From an uncultured Syntrophobacteraceae bacterium (lineage in GTDB: Bacteria > Desulfobacterota > Syntrophobacteria > Syntrophobacterales > Syntrophobacteraceae), in contig CALBZH010000407.1 of assembly GCA_937889795.1 (NCBI GenBank), forward strand, positions 1-11,103: a stretch of DNA of 11,103 bases, written 5' to 3'. Position 1 is the first letter of the stretch; each line of letters starts with the position of its first letter. Both the position numbers and the translations under genes were made by a program. The notes below the pieces were generated by a model, which had not been told where the DNA came from, did no database searches, and saw nothing but the letters and a program-made list of their open reading frames with translations. Below, piece by piece: positions 1-7,981 of the stretch.

Positions 1-240
1 CACGAACAGAAGCGTCCAGCGGGGCTCAACAAGGAGTCTGTGCGAGATGCCGTTGACTATGAGCACAATTGGATGCGTCTGCCCGGAGTCAAGAATGGCT
101 GCTTCCGCGGGGCTTTCAGGAAAGAGTGATCCCGAGGCCGCGACGGCTGCGGCGCCCGTTCCCACGCTCAACATGAACCCCCTCCGAGTCATTCCCTGAT
201 TGGGCGCGTGTGGCTTGCTGCCTGGGTCGTCTGCCTTCAT
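1..240 (-). CDS. Tat-exported [2Fe-2S] subunit of a molybdenum hydroxylase (5' part, runs off the window)
   Basis: The minus strand from the ATG at 240-238 is open for 80 codons to the window edge. An AGGAGG ribosome binding site lies at 247-252, six bases before the start. The N-terminus carries a twin-arginine motif (TRRGF, residues 18-22), then a small hydrophobic stretch (about 24-39) and a likely AEA cleavage site at 45-47. After that comes PIVLIVNG...HRLLVEPRWTLL (58-78), the typical opening of the plant-type ferredoxin domain in xanthine dehydrogenase/aldehyde oxidoreductase small subunits. From the family, the mature protein should carry two [2Fe-2S] clusters and pass electrons from a molybdopterin subunit, here in the periplasm as in the PaoABC/YagTSR type. 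The first cluster cysteines should lie just beyond the window, so the cofactor ligands cannot be checked. The substrate is unknown. The gene is divergent from the RACo-like gene. Confidence 0.82.
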   Translation of the reverse strand, partial: MKADDPGSKPHAPNQGMTRRGFMLSVGTGAAAVAASGSLFPESPAEAAILDSGQTHPIVLIVNGISHRLLVEPRWTLLFV

Positions 241-289
241 GGCTGCCCTCCTGGGTGTGGGTGGTTTTCTGGTAGACCGCTTAGGATGC

Positions 290-304
290 GATTCCGTTGG
301 AATC
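290..304. promoter_or_regulatory. small inverted repeat in the divergent intergenic region (possible operator)
   Basis: GATTCC (290-295) and GGAATC (299-304) form a perfect 6-base inverted repeat around GTT. It lies about 50 bases upstream of the minus-strand hydroxylase start and 160 bases upstream of the RACo-like start, a position suited to a regulator of either gene. The repeat is short enough to arise by chance, and no regulator gene is visible nearby. Confidence 0.25.
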
Positions 305-328
305 TTGCCCGTGGTGAAGGAATTGAAG

Positions 329-353
329 AAGAGCGGCGAGCCTTTCCGCTCTT
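329..353. promoter_or_regulatory. 8-bp perfect hairpin in the divergent intergenic region
   Basis: AAGAGCGG (329-336) and CCGCTCTT (346-353) pair perfectly around a 9-base loop. No U-run follows on either strand, so it is not a standard terminator. It could be an operator or a leader hairpin. A weak -10-like TATAAC lies just downstream at 371-376, but no good -35 sits 16-18 bases before it, so I do not call a promoter. The rest of 241-463 holds nothing else I can support apart from the two ribosome binding sites. Confidence 0.35.
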
Positions 354-463
354 GAGCCGATGCCGCGCATTATAACGGACTTGATGAATTCGTGGAATGC
401 CTTAAGGTGGTACTCATAACCGAGAGGTCACAATTCGAAACCCCATCTGAAAGGATGTGCTTG

Positions 464-2413
464 ATGAACAAGCATGAGCACCAAGTCGTCTTTCAACCGT
501 ATAACCGCAAGATGATCGTGGGGGATGGCGAGAACCTCATTCGCACCGCCATGGAAGCCGGAGTCCATATCAACGCCTCCTGCGGCGGCGCGGGTGTATG
601 TGGCAAGTGCAGGGTCATGATCGAGAGCGGAAGCGTCGAGGGCGGCATTACGGAAAGGCTCAGTGCCGACGATGTTGCCAAGGGGTACCGCCTGGCTTGT
701 CAGAGTCAGGTCAAGAGTGACCTGGTCGTGCGAATCCCCGTTGAATCCGAAGTCGACGCATCCGTCCTGAACAAGCTGGCCACTCCCCGCAAGACCGCCC
801 GGGTGCATCAGGTCGATTTCGAGGAGTTGAAGGAGCAGGGTCTCTTCATTCCTCCGGTCGAAAAGCGGTACCTGGAGCTTCCCCCGCCAAGCGACCAGGA
901 CCGACTGCCGGACGTCACCCGGCTCATCAGCTTTCTTAAGGCCAAGCACAACGAGCATCGTCTGGTGGCGAGGCTGCCTGTCATTCGCAAGATTCCCGAG
1001 CTCATGCGGACCTGTAACTTCAAGGTGACCGCGACGCTCGCGCGTCCGGTCCAGCCGGGGCGCAAGACGCACATCATCAACATCGAGCCGTGCGACACCA
1101 CATCCCGCAATTTTGCCATTGCCGTGGACATCGGCACCACGACTGTCTACGGTCAATTGATCGACGTCAATTCCGGGGAAGTCATTGCCCAGCACGGGGA
1201 GTTCAACGGTCAGATCAGCTACGGGGAGGATGTGCTGAGCCGCATTGTCTTCGCGGACAAGCCCGGGGGCCTGGAAAAACTGCACCAGGTCGTCGTCGCG
1301 ACCATCAACACGATCATCCGAAAGATCCTCAAAGACGGGAAGGTCAGCCAAGATGAAGTTTCCAGCATCACGCTGGCGGGCAACACCACCATGACCCAGC
1401 TGCTGCTCAAGATCACCCCGCGATATGTCCGGTTTGCGCCCTACGTCCCGGCGGCAACCCTCTTTCCCCCCATTACCGCGGTCAATCTGGGCCTGGAAGT
1501 GGGGGACCACGTGACGGCTTTGGTCTATCCAGCCATTTCGAGCTATGTGGGCGGAGACATCGTCGCGGGCGTGATGGGGGCGGGGCTCTACCGGTCCGAG
1601 GAGGTGACGCTTTACCTGGACATTGGCACCAATGCCGAAATTGTGGTCGGCAACAAGGACTGGTTCGCCTGTGCCGCCTGCTCGGCGGGTCCGGCCTTCG
1701 AGGGCGGAGGGATCCAGTTTGGCATGCGAGCAGCCAAGGGTGCCATCGAGGATTTCTCGATCGATCCCATCACCCTGGAGCCCATGATCATGACCATCGG
1801 GAACACCCGACCCAAGGGCATCTGCGGTTCGGGGCTCATCACCATCGTGGCCACGCTCCTGGAAATGGGGATCATCGATGGCCGGGGGAAATTCCACACC
1901 GACCGCGGCACGCCACGCATCCGAGAAACGGATGGCGTTCACGAGTATGTGCTCGCCTGGGCGGAGGAAACCCAGATCGACCGTGACATCACGCTGAACG
2001 AGAACGACATTGACAACCTGATTCGAGCAAAGGGTGCCATTTTCAGTGGGTACCAAACACTCCTGGAGGAAGTGGGGCTGACCCTGGACGACGTGGACAA
2101 GATCGTGCTGGCTGGCGGCTTCGGGAGCTACATCGACCTCGAAAAAGCCATGGTGATTGGCCTCCTGCCCGAAACGAATCCGGACAAGATCACCTACATC
2201 GGCAACGGATCCCTCATGGGCTGCCGCATGAGCTCGCTCACCAACCGGCTCAGGAGAGACGTGGTTGAAGTCACCAAGAAGATGACCAGCTTCGAGCTGT
2301 CGGAAACCCCTTCGTACATGGATCACTACGTGGCGGCCCTGTTCCTGCCTCACACGGACATCGACCGGTTTCCGAAGCTCAAGGCCCGCATGGAAGCGCG
2401 AAAGGGCCTGTAA
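464..2413 (+). CDS. RACo-like corrinoid-activating ferredoxin/ASKHA ATPase
   Basis: This 649-residue protein has an N-terminal [2Fe-2S] ferredoxin domain with the ligand pattern C40-x5-C46-x2-C49-x29-C79. A linker and a C-terminal ASKHA-type ATPase domain (DUF4445 family) follow. Nucleotide-site motifs include DIGTT (222-226), LAGNTT (304-309), DIGTNAE (386-392), GPAFEGGG (409-416), CGSG (454-457), LAGGFGS (549-555) and IGNGSLMG (579-586). RACo proteins use ATP to drive electron transfer from the iron-sulfur cluster onto Co(II) corrinoid proteins, restoring active Co(I) for methyl transfer in the cytoplasm. The length matches the family. ATG 464 is preferred over GTG 392 because AAAGG at 450-454 sits nine bases before it and the domain begins right after it. 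No methyltransferase or corrinoid protein lies in the window, so its partner is unknown. The AlgI-like gene starts 27 bases downstream. Confidence 0.9.
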   Translation: MNKHEHQVVFQPYNRKMIVGDGENLIRTAMEAGVHINASCGGAGVCGKCRVMIESGSVEGGITERLSADDVAKGYRLACQSQVKSDLVVRIPVESEVDASVLNKLATPRKTARVHQVDFEELKEQGLFIPPVEKRYLELPPPSDQDRLPDVTRLISFLKAKHNEHRLVARLPVIRKIPELMRTCNFKVTATLARPVQPGRKTHIINIEPCDTTSRNFAIAVDIGTTTVYGQLIDVNSGEVIAQHGEFNGQISYGEDVLSRIVFADKPGGLEKLHQVVVATINTIIRKILKDGKVSQDEVSSITLAGNTTMTQLLLKITPRYVRFAPYVPAATLFPPITAVNLGLEVGDHVTALVYPAISSYVGGDIVAGVMGAGLYRSEEVTLYLDIGTNAEIVVGNKDWFACAACSAGPAFEGGGIQFGMRAAKGAIEDFSIDPITLEPMIMTIGNTRPKGICGSGLITIVATLLEMGIIDGRGKFHTDRGTPRIRETDGVHEYVLAWAEETQIDRDITLNENDIDNLIRAKGAIFSGYQTLLEEVGLTLDDVDKIVLAGGFGSYIDLEKAMVIGLLPETNPDKITYIGNGSLMGCRMSSLTNRLRRDVVEVTKKMTSFELSETPSYMDHYVAALFLPHTDIDRFPKLKARMEARKGL

Positions 2414-2440
2414 CGCCGTCGAATAGAGGAGTGGCTCCCC

Positions 2441-3883
2441 ATGGGTCTTGACTCGCCGGTCTTCCTTTTTCTCTTTCTACCGATGGCCCTTGTCCTTTTT
2501 CACGCCATGCCGGAACGCGGACGAAGTCCTTTGCTGCTGGGATTGAGCCTGATCTTCTGCGCCTGGGGGGATACCTATTCCTTATGGGTGCTCCTGGGAT
2601 CGATTGTCTTCAACTATGGCTTGGGCCTGATCATCGAGAATACCGAGCCTGGAAGGTCAAGAAAAATTGGACTGGCTATTGCCGTCGGGGCTAACATTAG
2701 TTTGCTTATCTATTATAAATACCTGAACTTCGCCATCGAGAATATCAGCAGGCTCGGATTTACCGTTTCAAGCCAGTTTGATTTCACAGGTTGGCATCTT
2801 CCTTTGGGCATTTCCTTTTTTACGTTTTCCGCGATCGCGTACCAGGTCGATATTTACAGAGAAAATTGTCATGCCGAGAAAAATCCCGTCACATTTGCCG
2901 TCTATCTGGCGCACTTCGGAAAAATCATCGCCGGCCCGATCGCTCGGTTCCGAGATTCCCGGGGCAGGTTCCGGACGAGGAGTGTCACGCTTCAGGATTT
3001 TTCCGAAGGCGCGATGCGCTTCGTGCTGGGACTCGGGAAGAAGGTCCTGGTGGCGAATCCGGCGGCAGCCTTTGCCGATGAGGTGTTCAGCAGGGCAGGT
3101 GGGCTCGACATGCCGACCGCATGGCTGGGACTCCTCTGCTACACGATCCAGATCTACTTCGACTTTTCGGGCTATTCGGACATGGCCATCGGGGTCGGCC
3201 GAATGGTTGGGTTCAACTTCCCGGAAAACTTCAACTATCCGTACATCTCCCAGTCCATTCAGGAATTCTGGCGCCGCTGGCACATGTCCCTTTCGACCTG
3301 GTTCCGCGATTACCTCTACATCCCGTTGGGCGGCAACCGCATCTCGAAGGCCAGGACCTACGTGAACCTGGTGCTCGTTTTTGTGCTCTGCGGCCTGTGG
3401 CATGGAGCGAGCTGGAGCTTCATCGTCTGGGGCACCTACCACGGCTGCTTTCTGGCTGCGGAAAGAGCAGGGCTGGATCGGCTCCTCAACCGCATGGGGA
3501 GGCCGGTTCGCCACCTGTACGCCCTTTTTGTGGTCATGGTCGGCTGGGTGTTCTTTCGAGCGGACACCCTGACTCAGGCCATCCAATACTGTCAATCCTT
3601 GTTTACCTTTTCGACGGCCACCTATGATTACATTGCGATGGCTTTCCTGAATAGACAGGTATGGGCGGTCGTGGTGGCCGGCGTTGTGGGCTCGATGCCC
3701 ATTCCGGCCCTTTTCGGATACATGCGGGAGCGCCTCGAGGGGATTGGTGACATTCGGTTGCTGAGCTTTTTCGATTTCAACTGCAGGATCGGGTCCGTTG
3801 CTTTCTTTCTGATTGTGCTGATCGCCTCTTTGATGGCTCTGGCCGCCAACACCTATTCGCCGTTCATCTACGCACGGTTCTGA
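2441..3883 (+). CDS. AlgI-type MBOAT membrane O-acetyltransferase
   Basis: The 480-residue protein is strongly hydrophobic from the first residues, with many predicted membrane segments, and its length is usual for AlgI. Family motifs in order are SFFTFSAIAYQVDIYR (125-140), the FWRRWH...WFRDYLYIPLGG block (276-298) and LWHGASW (319-325), where H321 matches the invariant catalytic histidine of MBOAT enzymes. FFRAD (371-375) and a TYSPFIYARF C-terminus follow. In alginate and cellulose acetylation systems such proteins move acetyl groups across the inner membrane to a periplasmic SGNH-type partner, which fits the next gene. The start is supported by AGAGGAG at 2425-2431, nine bases before ATG. 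The gene follows the RACo-like gene by 27 bases and probably shares its transcript. The polysaccharide acceptor is not identifiable, since no synthase or glycosyltransferase is present. Confidence 0.93.
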   Translation: MGLDSPVFLFLFLPMALVLFHAMPERGRSPLLLGLSLIFCAWGDTYSLWVLLGSIVFNYGLGLIIENTEPGRSRKIGLAIAVGANISLLIYYKYLNFAIENISRLGFTVSSQFDFTGWHLPLGISFFTFSAIAYQVDIYRENCHAEKNPVTFAVYLAHFGKIIAGPIARFRDSRGRFRTRSVTLQDFSEGAMRFVLGLGKKVLVANPAAAFADEVFSRAGGLDMPTAWLGLLCYTIQIYFDFSGYSDMAIGVGRMVGFNFPENFNYPYISQSIQEFWRRWHMSLSTWFRDYLYIPLGGNRISKARTYVNLVLVFVLCGLWHGASWSFIVWGTYHGCFLAAERAGLDRLLNRMGRPVRHLYALFVVMVGWVFFRADTLTQAIQYCQSLFTFSTATYDYIAMAFLNRQVWAVVVAGVVGSMPIPALFGYMRERLEGIGDIRLLSFFDFNCRIGSVAFFLIVLIASLMALAANTYSPFIYARF

Positions 3884-3927
3884 CAACGGCGTTTGACGCT
3901 TTGAACACTCACCACGGATTGCGCCTC

Positions 3928-5055
3928 ATGCTTCAGCAAGGAAGACGAGCTCAGCTCGCTATCGTTGCTTTGTTTTTCACCCTTTTAGCGGTCCCCCATG
4001 TCGATGAGCTGTCGAAGAGGGCTTCGAGTGCACCATCCAGCGAAAAGCGTGGGATGGCCAAGATGCCTGACCGGAGTCTCTTTCTGTCCTCGTTCTCGCA
4101 ATATACGAGGCAGGTTGAACGCTATTACAACGATGCCTTCGGCTTTCGAAACAGCCTGATCGGATGGAACAATTGGCTCCGTCTGGTGATTTTCAACGAG
4201 TCGGCCGTCCCCGCGACGCGTGTGGGCAGGGAAGGGTGGCTTTTCTATGCAGGTGAATGGGTCCTGGAGGACTATGAAAACGTCATGCCGCTCAAGTCCG
4301 AGGAGATGGACGCCATCATGCGGGGCATCGAGAAGCGGCGATCCTGGCTGGCGGCGCGCGGGATCGATCTGGTGATAGTGGCCGTGCCGGAGAAGCACAC
4401 CATTTACGGCGAATACCTGCCGCCCGGCATCCGCAAGCTCGGGAGCGAATCACGCCTTGACCAGCTGGCTCGGGAGCTCAAGGACCATCCCGAGATCACC
4501 TTCATCGATTCCCGCGACACCCTGCTGAAGGCAAAGCCGGTCGGGCGCCTGTACCACAGGACCGATTCCCACTGGAACGACCTGGGGGCCTACTTTGCCC
4601 ATCGCTTGCTCATGGAGCGGTTGGTACAGCGTTTTCCAGCGGTTTCGGTTCATGGGCTGGAGGATTACACCGTCACGACGACCGTTGGAGGCGGGGGGGA
4701 CCTTGCGGGGCTGCTATCCTTGCGGGACGTTATTCATGAGGAGCGAATCGCCCTGGTGCCGAAGTTCACCCCCAGGACCGTTGACACCGTGCGTCCTTAC
4801 CCTGATCCCGTCGATCCGACCTTGTATCCGGGACGCGACATGGTCGTGAAGGAAACCCGTGACCCCGCCCTTCCCAAGGCGCTTGTCTTCAGAGACTCCT
4901 TCTCTGCGGCCTTGATTCCGTTTCTGGCCGAAAGCTTTCAGAGCGCCGTTTTCGTCTGGACCTTCGACTGGCTGCCCGAGCTCGTTGAGCAGGAAAAGCC
5001 CGACGTGGTCGTCATCGAGTGTGTGGAGCGCTATTTGACGGGGCTGAGTCGGTAG
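3928..5055 (+). CDS. AlgJ/AlgX-type SGNH-like O-acetyltransferase, membrane-anchored
   Basis: This 375-residue protein has an N-terminal hydrophobic segment (about residues 9-24) that should act as signal anchor, placing the rest in the periplasm. The body matches AlgJ/AlgX-like proteins: VGREGWLFYAGEW (99-111), a long helix, then DLVIVAVPEKHTIYG (147-161). The conserved TDSHWND block (212-218) supplies the Asp/His pair, FRDSFS (321-326) carries the presumed serine nucleophile, and ERYL lies near the C-terminus. The expected role is transferring acetyl groups, delivered by the AlgI-like protein just upstream, onto a polysaccharide. The start is uncertain. ATG 3928 has a weak GGA at 3916-3918, whereas an in-frame TTG at 3901 lies 17 bases after the AlgI stop and has no visible ribosome binding site. 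An AlgF-like or polymer-synthesis partner is missing. Confidence 0.85.
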   Translation: MLQQGRRAQLAIVALFFTLLAVPHVDELSKRASSAPSSEKRGMAKMPDRSLFLSSFSQYTRQVERYYNDAFGFRNSLIGWNNWLRLVIFNESAVPATRVGREGWLFYAGEWVLEDYENVMPLKSEEMDAIMRGIEKRRSWLAARGIDLVIVAVPEKHTIYGEYLPPGIRKLGSESRLDQLARELKDHPEITFIDSRDTLLKAKPVGRLYHRTDSHWNDLGAYFAHRLLMERLVQRFPAVSVHGLEDYTVTTTVGGGGDLAGLLSLRDVIHEERIALVPKFTPRTVDTVRPYPDPVDPTLYPGRDMVVKETRDPALPKALVFRDSFSAALIPFLAESFQSAVFVWTFDWLPELVEQEKPDVVVIECVERYLTGLSR

Positions 5056-5221
5056 GCCGTCGCAACTTTTCGTTGAGATTTCCATTCAGACTGCTATGGT
5101 GATGCGCGTTTAGTGCGCAATGGCTGGCGTCCCCGGCTTGCGCCCCACCGGCGATGCCGACGCCGATCCGCGCCTCCTGACGCCCCTTGATCGCTTCGTC
5201 CAGGCTGAGTCCAGTTCACCG

Positions 5222-5323
5222 GAACCTCCCGTCTCCCGTCTCCCGTCGTCTCGATCCCGACTTATTCTTGAATTGATCGGAAACATCGGATTCACCTGAC
5301 CCCAAGGTCCCAGGGGGAGGTTC
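5222..5323 (+). promoter_or_regulatory. long-range inverted repeat covering the ribosome binding site of the Pat-like gene
   Basis: GAACCTCCC (5222-5230) is a perfect reverse complement of GGGAGGTTC (5315-5323), which contains the purine-rich ribosome binding site (GGGGGAGG, 5313-5320) of the next gene. Pairing in the mRNA would close an 84-base loop and hide the ribosome binding site. This is a candidate translational switch. Roughly 0.1-0.2 nine-base inverted repeats are expected by chance in a spacer this long, so the evidence is only suggestive. Confidence 0.3.
5226..5246 (+). repeat. three perfect tandem copies of CTCCCGT
   Basis: A 7-base unit, CTCCCGT, is repeated three times without error at 5226-5232, 5233-5239 and 5240-5246, followed by CGTCTCG. 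Each copy contains CTCCC, complementary to GGGAG in the ribosome binding site at 5313-5320. The rest of the 5056-5327 spacer is GC-rich. Beyond a 5-base hairpin (TGCGC...GCGCA, about 5103-5119) I see no convincing gene, promoter or terminator in it. Confidence 0.75.
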
Positions 5324-5327
5324 AGCA

Positions 5328-7910
5328 ATGAGCATCCGTAATCTGTCCTATTTCACCCGTCCATCGAGCATTACTCTGATCGGAGCAAGCGGAAGGCAGG
5401 GAACCGTCGGGCAGGTCCTGACCCGAAATCTGCTGAGCTGCGGGTATGCGGGTGAGGTGCATCTGGTCAATCCGAGCTACACCAGCATTGGGGACCGAAG
5501 ATGCTACCCTGACGTGGCCAGTCTGCCGGTTGTGCCCGATCTTGCCGTGATCGCCACGCCGCGAGAGAGCGTGCCTGGCTTGATCGACGACCTCGGGAAG
5601 CGGGGCGCCAAAGCGGCCGTGGTGATCACCGCGGGATTTGGGGAAGGTGGCGACGAAGAGGGAAAGCGTACCTGCGCAAAGATGCTCGATGCGGCAAGAC
5701 CTTACCTGCTCCGCATCATCGGTCCCAACTGCCTGGGAATCATGGCTCCCTGGTCGTCGCTCAACGCGAGCATGGGCCACATCGTGCGTCCTGCCGCGGG
5801 GTCGATCGCGCTGGTCGCCCAATCCGGGGCCGTCCAAACCGCGGTGCTGGACTGGGCCGCTACGCGCGGCATCGGATTTTCCTGCTTCATCTCCTTCGGC
5901 GACATGGCGGACGTCGATTTCGGGGACATGCTCGACTACCTTGCCGAGGATTTCAGGACCCGCTCTATCCTCTTGTACATGGAGACGGTTACGGAATGCC
6001 GCAAGTTCATGTCGGCGGCCCGTGCCGCGGCCCGCGTCAAGCCGGTCATCGTGGTCAAGGCCGGCCGCACTCGGGAGGGAGCCCTGGCCGCGGCGCGCCA
6101 CACGGGTGCCGTCGCTGGAAACGATGCCGTCTACGATGCCGCCTTCCGCAGAGCGGGCATGCTGCGCGTCCATGAAATGCAGGCCCTCTTCGACGCGGTC
6201 GAGACGCTCGCCATGATGCCTCATCGGATCACGGGGGATCGGCTCGCCATCCTGACCAACGGGGGCGGTGTCGGCGTCTTGGCCACGGATGTGGTGATCG
6301 AGCGCGACGGCCGCCTTGCTGAGCTTTCGCCCTTGACAATGAAGCGGCTGGACTCCGTCCTTCCCTCCACGTGGTCGCGAGGCAATCCGGTCGACATCAT
6401 GAGCGACGGCTCCGCCCAGCGCTATGCGCTCGCGGTGGAAGCGATCCTGGACGACGAGCAGGTCGACGCCCTCCTGGTCTTGAACTGCCCCGTCGCCGTC
6501 GTCTCCGGAACGGATGCGGCCATCGCTGTTGCGGAAACCTACCGGAAGTCCATGGATCGCCCGAAGACTCCCGTTCTCCTGACAAGCTGGCTGGGGGAAG
6601 GGACCGCGGCGGAGGCCCGTCGCATCTTCTCCGAGCACCGGATTCCCAGCTACAAGACTCCGAACGACGCCGTCCGCGCGTTCATGCACATGGTCCGCTA
6701 CCAGAAAAACCAGCAAATGCTCATGGAGACGCCGCCCAGCATGTCGGAGGAGTTCTCCCCCGACGTGGCGTCGACGCTGAAAGTGATCGAGAGGGCTCTG
6801 GCCGAGGAACGGGGATGGCTCACCGAATCCGAAGCCAAGGCCGTTCTCCGCGCCTATTCCATTCCGACATCTCCGACCCTCGGGGCAGGCCCGAATCCAC
6901 AGGCAGCCGTGGCGGTGCCCGCTCCGTCTCCGGGCGACCTCGTGGACTGGAGCAAGTGGAGGATTTGCTCCCCGGATTCCTCCGATCCCTCCCGAAGCCA
7001 TCAGTTGATGATCAAGGCCGTGACCGACGAGCATTTCGGTCCCGTCATCGTATTTGGCCATGGGGGTGAATTCACGGAGGAAATCCAGGACATTGCCGTC
7101 GCCCTTCCACCGCTCAACCTCCATCTCGCCAAGGAAGTCATGTCGCGGACCCGGGTCAACGGGTTGTTGAAGGGAAATAGGGTGCCGCCAGGATCCTCGA
7201 CCATCGATGGGGTTGCCTTGACCCTTGTGAAGGTGTCGCAGCTCATTTGTGACATCGCGGAGATCGTCGAGCTGGAAATCAACCCGCTCATAGCGGACGC
7301 ATCAGGGATCACGGCGTTTGGAGCCCGCATCAGGGTCGCGCCCAGCGAGGTTGCGGCATCGGAGAGGCTTGCCATCCGGCCGTATCCCAAAGAGCTCGAA
7401 GATCTGGTTCTCCTTCGGGACGGGCAGTTGGCGCAGATTCGACCGATTCGCCCCGAGGACGAGCCGGGGTATCTGCGAATGGTCGAGAGTCTCACCCTCG
7501 AAGAACGGCGCATGCGGTTTCTTCACCCGGTTCAGGAGATGCCCCACCACGAGGCGGCCCGGCTCACCCAGATCGACTACGATCGTGAAATGGCGCTGGT
7601 TCTGGCCTCCCCGGATCGATCGGAAACGGGCGAGCAGGAGCTCTACGGCAGTGTGCGCGTCATCGCCGACCCCGAGAACGAGCACGCAGAGTACGCGATC
7701 CTGGTACGGAGCGACATGGGCGGGAAGGGGCTTGGAAAAATGTTGATGCAGCGTATCATCGACTACGCTCGCAGTCGGGGCATTCGCGAGATCTCCGGCC
7801 AGGTGCTGAGCGACAACATCCCCATGCTGCGGGTCTGCGCGAAGCTGGGGTTCACGTCCAGGCGAGACCGGGACGACCCGGGCGTGGTCATCGTCACCTT
7901 GAGATTATGA
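5328..7910 (+). CDS. Pat-like protein acetyltransferase: ADP-forming acyl-CoA synthetase body with C-terminal GNAT domain
   Basis: The 860-residue protein begins with a CoA-binding Rossmann domain (LIGASGRQGTVG, 17-28). The succinyl-CoA-ligase-like segments follow: GPNCLG (132-137), AQSGAVQ (164-170) and ARHTGAVAG (256-264), where His258 matches the phosphohistidine of ADP-forming acetyl-CoA synthetases. The second half starts like an ATP-grasp domain (LTESEAKAVLRAYSIP, 498-513) and ends with GPVIVFGHGG (571-580) and ELEINPL (648-654). A GNAT domain occupies about 700-860 with the acetyl-CoA loop GGKGLGK (798-804). This order is that of Pat/PatZ lysine acetyltransferases, which acetylate acyl-CoA synthetases and other proteins. 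The ATP-grasp part looks internally shortened around 530-560, so acyl-CoA synthesis is doubtful. The start is fixed by GGGGGAGG at 5313-5320, seven bases before ATG. The gene stands alone after a 272-base spacer. Confidence 0.9.
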   Translation: MSIRNLSYFTRPSSITLIGASGRQGTVGQVLTRNLLSCGYAGEVHLVNPSYTSIGDRRCYPDVASLPVVPDLAVIATPRESVPGLIDDLGKRGAKAAVVITAGFGEGGDEEGKRTCAKMLDAARPYLLRIIGPNCLGIMAPWSSLNASMGHIVRPAAGSIALVAQSGAVQTAVLDWAATRGIGFSCFISFGDMADVDFGDMLDYLAEDFRTRSILLYMETVTECRKFMSAARAAARVKPVIVVKAGRTREGALAAARHTGAVAGNDAVYDAAFRRAGMLRVHEMQALFDAVETLAMMPHRITGDRLAILTNGGGVGVLATDVVIERDGRLAELSPLTMKRLDSVLPSTWSRGNPVDIMSDGSAQRYALAVEAILDDEQVDALLVLNCPVAVVSGTDAAIAVAETYRKSMDRPKTPVLLTSWLGEGTAAEARRIFSEHRIPSYKTPNDAVRAFMHMVRYQKNQQMLMETPPSMSEEFSPDVASTLKVIERALAEERGWLTESEAKAVLRAYSIPTSPTLGAGPNPQAAVAVPAPSPGDLVDWSKWRICSPDSSDPSRSHQLMIKAVTDEHFGPVIVFGHGGEFTEEIQDIAVALPPLNLHLAKEVMSRTRVNGLLKGNRVPPGSSTIDGVALTLVKVSQLICDIAEIVELEINPLIADASGITAFGARIRVAPSEVAASERLAIRPYPKELEDLVLLRDGQLAQIRPIRPEDEPGYLRMVESLTLEERRMRFLHPVQEMPHHEAARLTQIDYDREMALVLASPDRSETGEQELYGSVRVIADPENEHAEYAILVRSDMGGKGLGKMLMQRIIDYARSRGIREISGQVLSDNIPMLRVCAKLGFTSRRDRDDPGVVIVTLRL

Positions 7911-7981
7911 TCGGTTCACATGCAACGGCATCGCTTTCGGAAAAAGGAGTCTGGGGGCGTCCGAATAAGGATTGAACGCTC

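Noticed and set aside
1..129. Plus-strand open frame ending at the TGA at 127-129, looking like the tail of a gene
   Set aside because: The minus strand here encodes a recognisable Tat signal and ferredoxin-domain start with an ideal ribosome binding site, which explains the openness of the plus frame.
428..2353. 641-codon minus-strand open frame
   Set aside because: It lies wholly antisense to the RACo-like gene, has no recognisable domain and is a product of GC-rich third positions.
2768..3886. 372-codon minus-strand open frame
   Set aside because: It is antisense to the AlgI-like gene, lacks hydrophobic or domain patterns and is rich in His, Arg and Pro as antisense frames usually are.
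5121..5137. Sigma-54-like TGGC...TTGC pair
   Set aside because: The GG and GC elements are 12 bases apart instead of the required 10.
5110..5328. 72-codon minus-strand open frame in the spacer
   Set aside because: Its composition is implausible for a protein, no ribosome binding site supports it, and its start would sit on the Pat-like gene's start region.
5322..7124. 600-codon minus-strand open frame
   Set aside because: It is antisense to the Pat-like gene with His/Arg/Gly-rich low-information text and no family match.
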